Assembly: GCF_000708595.2 (NCBI RefSeq)
Contig: NZ_JARP01000002.1
Location: 620,001-684,000, forward strand
Length of the DNA: 64,000 nucleotides
Source of the DNA: Flavobacterium sp. KJJ
Lineage (GTDB): Bacteria; Bacteroidota; Bacteroidia; Flavobacteriales; Flavobacteriaceae
Reading direction: 5' to 3'
The position numbers and the translations under genes were made by a program. Of this stretch, positions 38,418 to 45,375 are shown one piece after another. The notes under the pieces are model-generated. The model was not told the origin of the DNA. It saw nothing but the letters and a program-made list of their open reading frames with translations, and did not search any database. Each line of letters starts with the position of its first letter. Positions within the stretch are counted from its first letter, which is position 1.

Positions 38418-39914
38418 TTAAAGGTGATTCGTTTTGTTTTTATTATCAATATAGATCATACCTATTACAAAGCAGACTGAAGCAATAATAATAGGATACC
38501 AAAGTCCGTCAAGATAAAATTCTGGTTTGCCATTCGCTTTGGCGTGTGTTACAAAATAGGTTGAAATCGCTGGAAGCAAGCCTCCAAAAATTCCGTTACC
38601 AACGTGATACGGCAATGACATTGATGTGTATCTGATTTTAGCTGGAAACATCTCAACTAAAAATGCAGCAATTGGACCGTAAACCATTGTCACAAATAAA
38701 ACCTGAATAAAGACCCAAAAAATTAAACTCCATTCGTCTTCAGAATTGATATTGATACTAACATTGACTTGTGATTTTTTCTTAGTATTAAAATCTGTCT
38801 TTTTTTCAATGTACGTAGTTCCGTCTGTGTAGGTTTTTGAAATTGTGGTTATTACATCATTATTTTTTGTTCTTTCAATGTTTTGACTTCTTTTTTCTAC
38901 AATTTCGGTTTTGTAACTAACATCTGCTGTGTTGTACATTTCTGTGTAAATAGATCTATAAGATAAAATTGCAAGCAACATTCCAAACATCATAATATAT
39001 TTTCTTCCAACTTTATCACTGAGCCATCCAAAAACAATAAAAAAGGGAGTTCCTAGCAACAAAGCTATTCCAAGTAATTCATCAACTTGCGATGAATCAA
39101 TATTCATAACTGTTTTCATGAAGCTCATAGCGTAAAATTGTCCTGTGTACCAAACAACGCCTTGCCCCATTGTTGCTCCAAATAACGCGAGCAATACGAA
39201 TTTTAAGTTATATCTGTTTCCAAAACTTTCTTTTAGCGGATTTGTACTCGTTTTGCCTTCTTTTTTAGCTTTAGCAAACACAGGAGATTCGTCCATATTT
39301 TTTCGGATCAAATACGAAATTCCTACCATTACAATCGAAACCCAAAAAGGAACACGCCATCCCCAAGAATCAAAATCTTCGCTTGAAAGTACATTTTTAG
39401 TGGCTAGAATTACCATTAAGGAGATAAACAAGCCAATTGTAGCTGTGGTTTGAATCCATGATGTCCAATATCCTTTTTGTCCAACAGGAGCATGTTCAGC
39501 TACATAAGTTGCTGCGCCGCCATATTCTCCACCCAAAGCAAGCCCTTGTAATAAACGAAGAATTAAAACCAATAAAGGTGCAAAAAAACCAATAGATTCA
39601 TAACTCGGAATACAACCTATTAAAAAAGTAGAGCCTCCCATTAATAATAAGGTAGCCATAAAAGTGTATTTACGGCCAATAATGTCGCCAAGGCGTCCAA
39701 AAAATAAAGCTCCAAAAGGTCTTACTACAAATCCGGCAGCAAAAGTGGCCAATGTCGATAGAAATGCTGCAGTAGGATTATCATTCGGAAAGAATTTAGT
39801 TGATATAACAACAGCTAAACTGCCAAAAATATAGAAATCATACCATTCAATCATGGTTCCCATTGATGAAGCCGAAATTACTTTCCAAATGCCTTTTGTA
39901 GAATTTTTACCCAT
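38418..39914 (-). CDS. MFS transporter, metabolite:H+ symporter (MHS) type
   Basis: A 498-residue MFS transporter of the ProP/ShiA-like MHS group. Signatures are SSMGTMIEWYDFYIFGSL (residues 16-33), GRLGDIIGRKYTFM (about 73-86) and WLSDKVGRKYIMMFG (about 298-312). Between helix 9 and helix 10 there is an unusual polar insert of about 70 residues (320-390), rich in Thr and Lys and predicted to face the periplasm. The substrate is not clear; carboxylates or osmolytes are typical of the group. Confidence 0.85.
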   Translation of the reverse strand: MGKNSTKGIWKVISASSMGTMIEWYDFYIFGSLAVVISTKFFPNDNPTAAFLSTLATFAAGFVVRPFGALFFGRLGDIIGRKYTFMATLLLMGGSTFLIGCIPSYESIGFFAPLLVLILRLLQGLALGGEYGGAATYVAEHAPVGQKGYWTSWIQTTATIGLFISLMVILATKNVLSSEDFDSWGWRVPFWVSIVMVGISYLIRKNMDESPVFAKAKKEGKTSTNPLKESFGNRYNLKFVLLALFGATMGQGVVWYTGQFYAMSFMKTVMNIDSSQVDELLGIALLLGTPFFIVFGWLSDKVGRKYIMMFGMLLAILSYRSIYTEMYNTADVSYKTEIVEKRSQNIERTKNNDVITTISKTYTDGTTYIEKKTDFNTKKKSQVNVSININSEDEWSLIFWVFIQVLFVTMVYGPIAAFLVEMFPAKIRYTSMSLPYHVGNGIFGGLLPAISTYFVTHAKANGKPEFYLDGLWYPIIIASVCFVIGMIYIDNKNKTNHL

Positions 39915-40349
39915 AAAATAATCTTGTGTTCTTCTTAATAAATAAAAGTATAAGGTATTGTTTTACGAATATAAAGCATATTTGTTTAAACAATCAATAC
40001 TTTTTTAACAAAAGCACATTATTTGCTGACTTTTATAGTTTAAAAATAAAAATGAAAGTTGTTTCTTCTTAAAGAATAAAATCTAGGTATGTTTTTCTTA
40101 GAATTATCAGAAATATCAAACTAGGAATTGAGATTTAACCTCAAGCACAAAATAAAAAGCTTAGAAATTAAGCCATGCTTTGTCATTTTCCCGCAAAGCC
40201 CACAAATAAAAATGCAAAGTTTCACAATAGTAAATCTTGTGAACCTTTGCGTTCAATCACCAAAAAGTATTAAAAACAAAAAACCCACTCGGTTGAGTGG
40301 GTTTTGGTGGTGCCTCCAGTCCCGAGGCTTCGGGAGAGCCAGGGACAGA
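39915..40349. other. 435-bp region: repeat, damaged tRNA end and terminator copy
   Basis: No intact gene is present. It holds an AT-rich leader of the MFS gene, a CTTTGCG-family inverted repeat (40211-40253), the first copy of the tRNA-Phe terminator (40276-40305) and the first damaged tRNA 3' end with the TCCCGA hairpin (40320-40335). Confidence 0.7.
40211..40253. repeat. Inverted repeat, CTTTGCG family (17-bp arms)
   Basis: AATGCAAAGTTTCACAA (40211-40227) and TTGTGAACCTTTGCGTT (40237-40253) are inverted copies with two mismatches around a 9-bp loop. It abuts the first tandem GIY-YIG unit at 40262. Confidence 0.65.
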
Positions 40350-40637
40350 TTATGATTTTCTTTTAGATAAAATATCTTTTAGAATGGACGGATCTGCAAT
40401 GAGTTTATTATTAAAGATTTTGCTTTTCATCCTTTTGATGAAATTTTCAAGATAAATAGCTTCCTCCTTATTATTGCAAATAAAAGTTAAAACTACTTTC
40501 CAATCATTGGCAATCTTGGTAAAAGAATTTGAATAAAAATGATTCTGATGTTTAGAAATTCTTTCTTCTATATTATTGGTTTCTCCAATATAGAATTTCT
40601 GAGTCGAATCTGAGTAAAGAATATATAAGTAATGCAT
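40350..40637 (-). CDS. GIY-YIG nuclease domain protein, distal copy
   Basis: A 95-residue single-domain GIY-YIG protein starting at the ATG at 40637. Signature residues are YLYILYSDS (the GIY-like strand) and KFYIGETNNIEERISKH (the YIG strand with the catalytic Arg in IEERI); a Glu follows in EEAIYLENFIKRMKS. Such solitary domains (YhbQ/UPF0213-like) cut or nick DNA in some studied cases. A longer frame from 40667 includes terminator sequence and is not favoured. It is identical in protein sequence to the proximal copy. Confidence 0.82.
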   Translation of the reverse strand: MHYLYILYSDSTQKFYIGETNNIEERISKHQNHFYSNSFTKIANDWKVVLTFICNNKEEAIYLENFIKRMKSKIFNNKLIADPSILKDILSKRKS

Positions 40638-40728
40638 TCGAAAAAGTATTAAAAACAAAAAACCCACTCGGTTGAGTGGGTTTTGGTGGTGCCTCCAGTC
40701 CCGAGGCTTCGGGAGAGCCAGGGACAGA

Positions 40729-41016
40729 TTATGATTTTCTTTTAGATAAAATATCTTTTAAAATGGAAGGATCTGCAATGAGTTTATTATTAAAGATTTT
40801 GCTTTTCATCCTTTTGATGAAATTTTCAAGATAAATAGCTTCCTCCTTATTATTGCAAATAAAAGTTAAAACTACTTTCCAATCATTGGCAATCTTGGTA
40901 AAAGAATTTGAATAAAAATGATTCTGATGTTTAGAAATTCTTTCTTCTATATTATTGGTTTCTCCAATATAGAATTTCTGAGTCGAATCTGAGTAAAGAA
41001 TATATAAGTAATGCAT
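40729..41016 (-). CDS. GIY-YIG nuclease domain protein, tRNA-proximal copy
   Basis: Identical in sequence to the distal copy from MHYLYILYS on; the two nucleotide changes inside the coding part are silent. A longer frame from 41097 reads through the 3' half of tRNA-Phe and its terminator (MCPWFDPWRHHQ), so the ATG at 41016 is used. Only about 50 bp separate its start from the tRNA 3' end, with the tRNA terminator between. Expression would need readthrough or a promoter in the unit. Confidence 0.82.
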   Translation of the reverse strand: MHYLYILYSDSTQKFYIGETNNIEERISKHQNHFYSNSFTKIANDWKVVLTFICNNKEEAIYLENFIKRMKSKIFNNKLIADPSILKDILSKRKS

Positions 41017-41036
41017 ACCAAAAAGTATTAAAAACA

Positions 41037-41064
41037 AAAAACCCACTCGGTTGAGTGGGTTTTG
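41037..41064 (-). terminator. Terminator of tRNA-Phe
   Basis: AAAACCCACTC and GAGTGGGTTTT pair around a short loop and end in a T run on the minus strand, directly after the tRNA. Copies of this hairpin occur in each tandem unit, near 40279-40306 and 40658-40685. Confidence 0.85.
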
Positions 41065-41065
41065 G

Positions 41066-41138
41066 TGGTGCCTCCAGGGATCGAACCAGGGACACATGGA
41101 TTTTCAGTCCATTGCTCTACCATCTGAGCTAAGGCACC
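41066..41138 (-). tRNA. tRNA-Phe (GAA)
   Basis: The minus strand folds as a full tRNA: acceptor stem GGTGCCT/AGGCACC with discriminator A, D arm with AGCTCAGATGGTAGAGC, anticodon stem-loop ATGGACTGAAAATCCAT with anticodon GAA, and a T arm with GGTTCGATCC. CCA is not encoded. One T-T mismatch occurs in the T stem. A strong promoter lies 17 bp upstream and a terminator directly follows. Confidence 0.95.
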
Positions 41139-41154
41139 GTGCTGATTGCGGGTG

Positions 41155-41185
41155 CAAAGATAGAATCATTTTTCGTTTATCCAAA
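41155..41185 (-). promoter_or_regulatory. Promoter of tRNA-Phe
   Basis: On the minus strand TTTG (41185-41182), a 19-bp spacer and TATCTTTG (41162-41155) match the Bacteroidota consensus in both boxes. It is the best promoter in the window. Confidence 0.75.
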
Positions 41186-41210
41186 ACATTTTTTTAAAAA
41201 AATCAATTCG

Positions 41211-41218
41211 TATCTTCG
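41211..41218 (+). promoter_or_regulatory. -7 element for coaX
   Basis: TATCTTCG is a near match to TAnnTTTG, 19 bp before the ATG at 41238. The predicted start point supports the inner ATG rather than the GTG at 41139. Confidence 0.45.
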
Positions 41219-41237
41219 CATTTATAAAAAAACGAAC

Positions 41238-41969
41238 ATGGTTTTAACGGTTGATGTTGGAAATACTCGGATTAAAGCGTCTGTCTTTGAGGGAAATACT
41301 GCTTTAGAAAATTTTGTTTTCGAGAAAAATGAACTCGAAAAAAAAATTAAAAAAATTTTAAAAAAATTTCAAAATTGCTCCGATTTGGTCGTTGCTTCGG
41401 TCGGAAATGTCGAAAAACAATCTTTTTTAGCTTTCGAAAACCAGCTTAAAGTTCATTTTTTAACAAATGAAGATTCTTATCCCTTTATAAATAAATATGC
41501 GACTCCAAAAACCTTAGGAATCGATCGTATGGTTTTAGCTGCTGGAGCTACTTTGCAGTTTCCAAAGCAAAATAGATTAGTGATAGATGCCGGAACTTGC
41601 ATAACCTACGATTTTATCGACGAAAACGATAATTATCTGGGAGGCGCAATTTCGCCAGGACTGCGTTTGCGTTATGAATCATTACATAATTACACGGCCA
41701 AACTGCCTTTGCTTACCTTAGAGAGTCCCGACTTGTATATAGGAAATTCTACCAAACAAGCGATTCATTCTGGAGTTGTCAATGGGTTCGTCTATGAGAT
41801 TGACGGTTTTATCGATGAATATCGAGCAAACTTTTCAAATTTTATAATAATTTTAACGGGAGGCGATGCAGAATTTTTGGCTAAACGATTAAAAAATACC
41901 ATATTTGCCAATTCAAATTTCCTTTTAGAAAGTTTGAACCAAACATTTCAATATAAAAATCGACAATGA
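41238..41969 (+). CDS. coaX: Type III pantothenate kinase
   Basis: A 243-residue CoaX, which phosphorylates pantothenate in coenzyme A synthesis. The ATP-binding VDVGNTRIKASVFEG is at residues 5-19, LGIDRMVLAAGA near 94-105 and VIDAGTCITYDF near 118-129. The ATG at 41238 immediately precedes the VDVGNT motif; a longer frame to 41139 overlaps the promoter of the divergent tRNA. The stop overlaps the start of the outer-membrane protein gene by 4 bases. Confidence 0.92.
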   Translation: MVLTVDVGNTRIKASVFEGNTALENFVFEKNELEKKIKKILKKFQNCSDLVVASVGNVEKQSFLAFENQLKVHFLTNEDSYPFINKYATPKTLGIDRMVLAAGATLQFPKQNRLVIDAGTCITYDFIDENDNYLGGAISPGLRLRYESLHNYTAKLPLLTLESPDLYIGNSTKQAIHSGVVNGFVYEIDGFIDEYRANFSNFIIILTGGDAEFLAKRLKNTIFANSNFLLESLNQTFQYKNRQ

Positions 41970-43195
41970 TTAAAAAAATTATAATAAGTGCTTGTTTACT
42001 TATCTCGTTCGTTTCATTTGCTCAGCAAGGTACAGCTTCACCATATTCTTTTTACGGAATTGGGGATGCAAGATTTAAAGGTACTCTTGAAAATAGATCT
42101 ATGGCCGGAGTTTCGGTAGAGCAAGATAGTATTCACTTGAATATTGATAATCCTTCAAGTTATGCAAGTTTGAGACAAACTACATTTACAGTTGGAGGAA
42201 GTTTTGGAACATCTAATCTAAAAACTACTGAACAATCTGAAAAAGCGCAAAGAAGTACTTTTGATTATTTAGCAGTCGGAATTCCGATGGGAAAATTTGG
42301 AGCATCTTTTGGTTTGATTCCATTATCTTCTGTTGGATATAAAATTTTAAATGATAATTCTACTCAAGAAGGAGCAACAAGCAATCAATTTGAAGGTAAA
42401 GGCGGCGTGAATAGAGTGTTTTTTGGTTTAGGATATAAAATTTTGCCAAACTGGAATATTGGAGCTGACGTTCAATATAACTTTGGTAAAATTACAACAA
42501 CAAGTATCGAAGCCATTACAGGAGTGCAAAATGCAACTAAAGAAACAAATGCGTCTGAATTATCTGGTGCTAATTTTAATATTGGTACAATGTATCAAAC
42601 AAAAATTTACAAAAAAACGACATTGTTTACTAGTCTGAGTTATACTTTTTCAAGTACATTAAATTCAACTAGTACTAGAGTTATTCAAGTAGATACAGAT
42701 CCAGATCCTATAACATTTGATCCAGTTGATACAAAATTAAAATTACCAACCAAGTTAACAATTGGTGCGGGTATAGGAGTGCCAAGAAAATGGCTTGTTG
42801 GAACTACATTGGCTTTCCAAGGTGATGGAAGATATGCAAATTACTACAATTCAAGCGATGATGTTCGCTACGAAAAATATTCCAAATATGCAGTTGGAGG
42901 ATATTTTATTCCTAACTATGCTTCCTTTTCTAGTTATTTGAGCAGAGTTACTTACAGAGCTGGTTTGAAATACGAAAAGATTGGTTTAATTGTGAATAAT
43001 GAGTCATTAAATGATGTTGGAATGACTTTAGGAGCAGGATTTCCAATTACAGGATCTTTTTCAAATGTAAACGTAGGAGTTGAATTTGGTAAAAGAGGAA
43101 CAACAACTGCAGGTTTAGTTCAAGAAAACTATATGAATTTTAGTGTGAGTTTTTCTTTCAACGACAGATGGTTCGTGAAAAGTAAATTCAACTAA
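41966..43195 (+). CDS. Outer membrane beta-barrel protein, FadL/PorV-like
   Basis: A 409-residue protein with a signal peptide (to SFAQQ, residue 20). It starts with TASPYSFYGIGDARFKGT and the motif RSMAGVSVEQDSIHLNIDNP, and continues in alternating beta-strands, as in OMPP1/FadL-type barrel proteins of the Bacteroidota. The role is unknown. Its overlap with coaX and its place before lptC suggest a common transcript and an envelope role. Confidence 0.72.
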   Translation: MIKKIIISACLLISFVSFAQQGTASPYSFYGIGDARFKGTLENRSMAGVSVEQDSIHLNIDNPSSYASLRQTTFTVGGSFGTSNLKTTEQSEKAQRSTFDYLAVGIPMGKFGASFGLIPLSSVGYKILNDNSTQEGATSNQFEGKGGVNRVFFGLGYKILPNWNIGADVQYNFGKITTTSIEAITGVQNATKETNASELSGANFNIGTMYQTKIYKKTTLFTSLSYTFSSTLNSTSTRVIQVDTDPDPITFDPVDTKLKLPTKLTIGAGIGVPRKWLVGTTLAFQGDGRYANYYNSSDDVRYEKYSKYAVGGYFIPNYASFSSYLSRVTYRAGLKYEKIGLIVNNESLNDVGMTLGAGFPITGSFSNVNVGVEFGKRGTTTAGLVQENYMNFSVSFSFNDRWFVKSKFN

Positions 43196-43235
43196 GCATA
43201 AAAATTTATGTTTTTCTAAGCTCATTACAATTTAC

Positions 43236-43243
43236 TACATTTG
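43236..43243 (+). promoter_or_regulatory. -7 element abutting the lptC start codon
   Basis: TACATTTG is a full match to TAnnTTTG and ends 4 bases before the ATG at 43248. It would give a leaderless lptC transcript. Confidence 0.4.
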
Positions 43244-43247
43244 GCAA

Positions 43248-43799
43248 ATGAATTTACCAAAGAGATATATTATAACCGTTGTCACAGTTATCGCTGTGAC
43301 ACTGTTTTTTGGATGCGAAAGTAATTTTAAAGACGTGCAGAAAATTAACTTCTCTGAATTCGTTCCCGGAAGTGATGCTGATACAGTTAATATAAAATAT
43401 ACAGATTCTGGACGCATAACAGGAGTTTTAAAAAGTCCAAAAATGCTGGATTATTCAAATCTAGAATTTCCATTTACTGAATTTCCTAAAGGAATCGATG
43501 TTACCTTATATGATAAAAAACAAAAGCGTACTTTTATAAAATCTAATTATGCTGTTTCTTATAAAAATACTGGCATCATCGATCTGCAGGGAAAAGTAAA
43601 AATTACTTCAGAAGCAGGACAAGTTCTTGAAACAGAACAGCTTTATTTTGATCAAAAAAACGAATGGTTTTACACCGAAAGAAAATTTAAGCTTACAGAT
43701 GCTAAAGGAATTTCTAACGGTCAGGGAATAGATTTTAGCAAAGATTTTAAAGTGATTAATTCGCAGCGAATAAGCGGTGAAATTGAATCAAACGAATAA
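43248..43799 (+). CDS. lptC: LPS export periplasmic protein LptC
   Basis: A 183-residue lipoprotein-like LptC, the periplasmic bridge component of the Lpt lipopolysaccharide export system. A signal ends in a lipobox (LFFGCESN, Cys near 23), and the OstA-like beta-jellyroll strands follow (YKNTGIIDLQGKVKITSEAG, residues 105-124). In this phylum LptC is often anchored through a lipid instead of a membrane helix. The next genes are a two-helix protein and a CNNM/CorC-like protein. Confidence 0.82.
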   Translation: MNLPKRYIITVVTVIAVTLFFGCESNFKDVQKINFSEFVPGSDADTVNIKYTDSGRITGVLKSPKMLDYSNLEFPFTEFPKGIDVTLYDKKQKRTFIKSNYAVSYKNTGIIDLQGKVKITSEAGQVLETEQLYFDQKNEWFYTERKFKLTDAKGISNGQGIDFSKDFKVINSQRISGEIESNE

Positions 43800-43810
43800 A
43801 AATATAAATT

Positions 43811-44005
43811 ATGGGCGTTTTAAAATACACACAATATCTTTACTTATTAATTGCTGCGGCTTTCATTTTCGATGGAGTTACGAAGCTAAATACGCCTAAT
43901 GAAAATGCATGGTTAAGTTTTTTAATTGCTGGCGTGAGTGTTTTTATGTTTTTCTTCAGGAGGAAATACGCTAAGAAATTTGATGACCATTATAAAAAAC
44001 AATAA
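43811..44005 (+). CDS. Small two-helix membrane protein, unknown function
   Basis: A 64-residue protein with two predicted membrane helices (residues 8-24 and 33-50) and a basic C-terminus (RRKYAKKFDDHYKKQ). I do not recognise the family. It is 11 bp after lptC and its stop is 2 bp before the CNNM/CorC-like gene, so it belongs to that operon. Confidence 0.65.
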   Translation: MGVLKYTQYLYLLIAAAFIFDGVTKLNTPNENAWLSFLIAGVSVFMFFFRRKYAKKFDDHYKKQ

Positions 44006-44007
44006 AA

Positions 44008-45267
44008 ATGGAAATTAGTATTATAATACTATGTTTAATACTATCAGCCTTTTTTTCAGGAATGGAAATAGCTTTTATTTCCTCGAACAAAATTTATCTT
44101 GAAATCGAAAAAAAACAAGATAATTTTCTGTCGAAAATTCTAACTAAACTTACTGAAAATCCATCAAAATTTATTGCTGCAATGCTGATTGGCAATAATG
44201 TAGCCTTAGTAATTTATGGGTTTTATATGGGGGATTTAATTTTGAACTGCATAGTTGGTTTAGGATTTCAATTCTCAAGTTTGACCGGTTTATTGATTCA
44301 AACTGTGCTTTCGACTTTTATCGTTTTAATTACTGCGGAATTTTTTCCGAAAGTGTTTTTTCAAATTTATGCCAATTCATTAATTAAGATTTTTGCAATT
44401 CCGGCTTATTTGTTCTACAGATTATTTTATTATATCTCAACCTTTTTTATTTGGATTTCGGATTTTGTTTTGAGAAAATTTTTCAAAACAGAAGGCGATC
44501 AGGTGCAATTGTATTTTAGTAAAATTGAACTTGGAAATTACATTACGGAGCAAATGAATTCTGTAGAAGATGATGAAGAAGTAGATTCAGAAATTCAGAT
44601 CTTTCAGAATGCATTAGAATTTTCAGGCGTAAAAGCGCGTGATATTATGACACCGCGTACAGAAATTGTAGATATTGATTTGTTTGAAAGCATAACAGAA
44701 CTGAAAGAGCTTTTTATTGAAACAGGCTATTCTAAAATAGTAGTAAGTCAAAATTCGCTTGACGATATTGTGGGATATGTACATTCATTTGATTTATTTA
44801 AAAAGCCAAAAACAATAAAGTCTGTTTTAATGACGGTAGAGTTTGTGCCGGAAACTATTTTGATAAAAGATGCATTAAATCTTTTAATTAAAAAACGAAA
44901 AAATGTAGCTGTTGTTTTAGATGAATATGGAGGAACTTCTGGAATTATTACTATAGAAGATATTGTAGAAGAACTTTTTGGCGAGATCGAAGACGAGCAC
45001 GATTTAGATGAAGAATTGATAGAACAAGAATTAGGAGAAGGTAAGTATTTGTTTTCGACTAGATTAGATGTAGAATACCTAAATGAGACCTATAAATTGG
45101 CAATTCCCGAAGAAGATTCATACGGAACTTTAGGAGGTTTTATCGTTAATTATACGAAAGAAATTCCGCTAAAAGGAGAAGAAATAGTGATAGACAGCTA
45201 TCATTTTGTCATAGAAGAGGCCACAAATAAGAAAATTGAATTGGTTAAATTGACAATAAAAGAGTGA
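44008..45267 (+). CDS. CNNM/CorC-type protein (DUF21, CBS pair, transporter-associated domain)
   Basis: A 419-residue protein often annotated as hemolysin family. Order: DUF21 membrane domain with about four helices (residues 1-160), a CBS pair (MTPRTEI near 212 and DEYGGTSGIITIEDIVEE near 307), and a C-terminal CorC_HlyC domain (YGTLGGFIVNYTKE near 372). CNNM/CorC relatives export magnesium; toxin activity is not expected. It is the last gene of the coaX-lptC run, followed by a promoter for the isomerase gene. Confidence 0.88.
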   Translation: MEISIIILCLILSAFFSGMEIAFISSNKIYLEIEKKQDNFLSKILTKLTENPSKFIAAMLIGNNVALVIYGFYMGDLILNCIVGLGFQFSSLTGLLIQTVLSTFIVLITAEFFPKVFFQIYANSLIKIFAIPAYLFYRLFYYISTFFIWISDFVLRKFFKTEGDQVQLYFSKIELGNYITEQMNSVEDDEEVDSEIQIFQNALEFSGVKARDIMTPRTEIVDIDLFESITELKELFIETGYSKIVVSQNSLDDIVGYVHSFDLFKKPKTIKSVLMTVEFVPETILIKDALNLLIKKRKNVAVVLDEYGGTSGIITIEDIVEELFGEIEDEHDLDEELIEQELGEGKYLFSTRLDVEYLNETYKLAIPEEDSYGTLGGFIVNYTKEIPLKGEEIVIDSYHFVIEEATNKKIELVKLTIKE

Positions 45268-45314
45268 TTTTTTTAATTAATGAAAAAAATGTTGCAAAAT
45301 AAAACGCTAGTTGT

Positions 45315-45344
45315 ATTGTTATTAACTAGATAATTGTATTTTCG
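45315..45344 (+). promoter_or_regulatory. Promoter of the peptidylprolyl isomerase gene
   Basis: TTG (45316-45318), an 18-bp spacer and TATTTTCG (45337-45344). The predicted start point near 45348 supports the ATG at 45376 and excludes an upstream frame start at 45334. Confidence 0.5.
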
Positions 45345-45375
45345 CAAACTGAATATAAAATTAACGATAATAAAA

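Larger units (their letters stand above)
40262..41077. repeat. 379-bp tandem duplication with a third partial copy
   Basis: Unit 1 is 40262-40640, unit 2 is 40641-41019, and a partial third copy of 58 bp (41020-41077) runs into the 3' part of the tRNA-Phe gene. The spacing is exactly 379 bp twice. I count four differences between units 1 and 2. Each unit holds one GIY-YIG gene, a damaged tRNA 3' end and the tRNA terminator. Confidence 0.9.

Noticed and set aside
40262..41019. CRISPR array or insertion sequence
   Set aside because: The repeat unit is 379 bp and coding, with no spacers, no transposase and no terminal inverted repeats.
40729..41097. A 122-residue GIY-YIG frame that starts inside tRNA-Phe
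   Set aside because: Its first 27 residues are translated tRNA and terminator sequence. The ATG at 41016 before YLYILYS is the likely start.
41066..41138. Attachment site of an integrated island at tRNA-Phe
   Set aside because: A damaged copy of the tRNA end exists, but there is no integrase and only about 0.8 kb lies between the copies. I treat it as a GIY-YIG cassette instead.
44008..45267. Hemolysin
   Set aside because: The usual family label is misleading; the DUF21-CBS-CorC layout fits a membrane transport-related protein, not a toxin.
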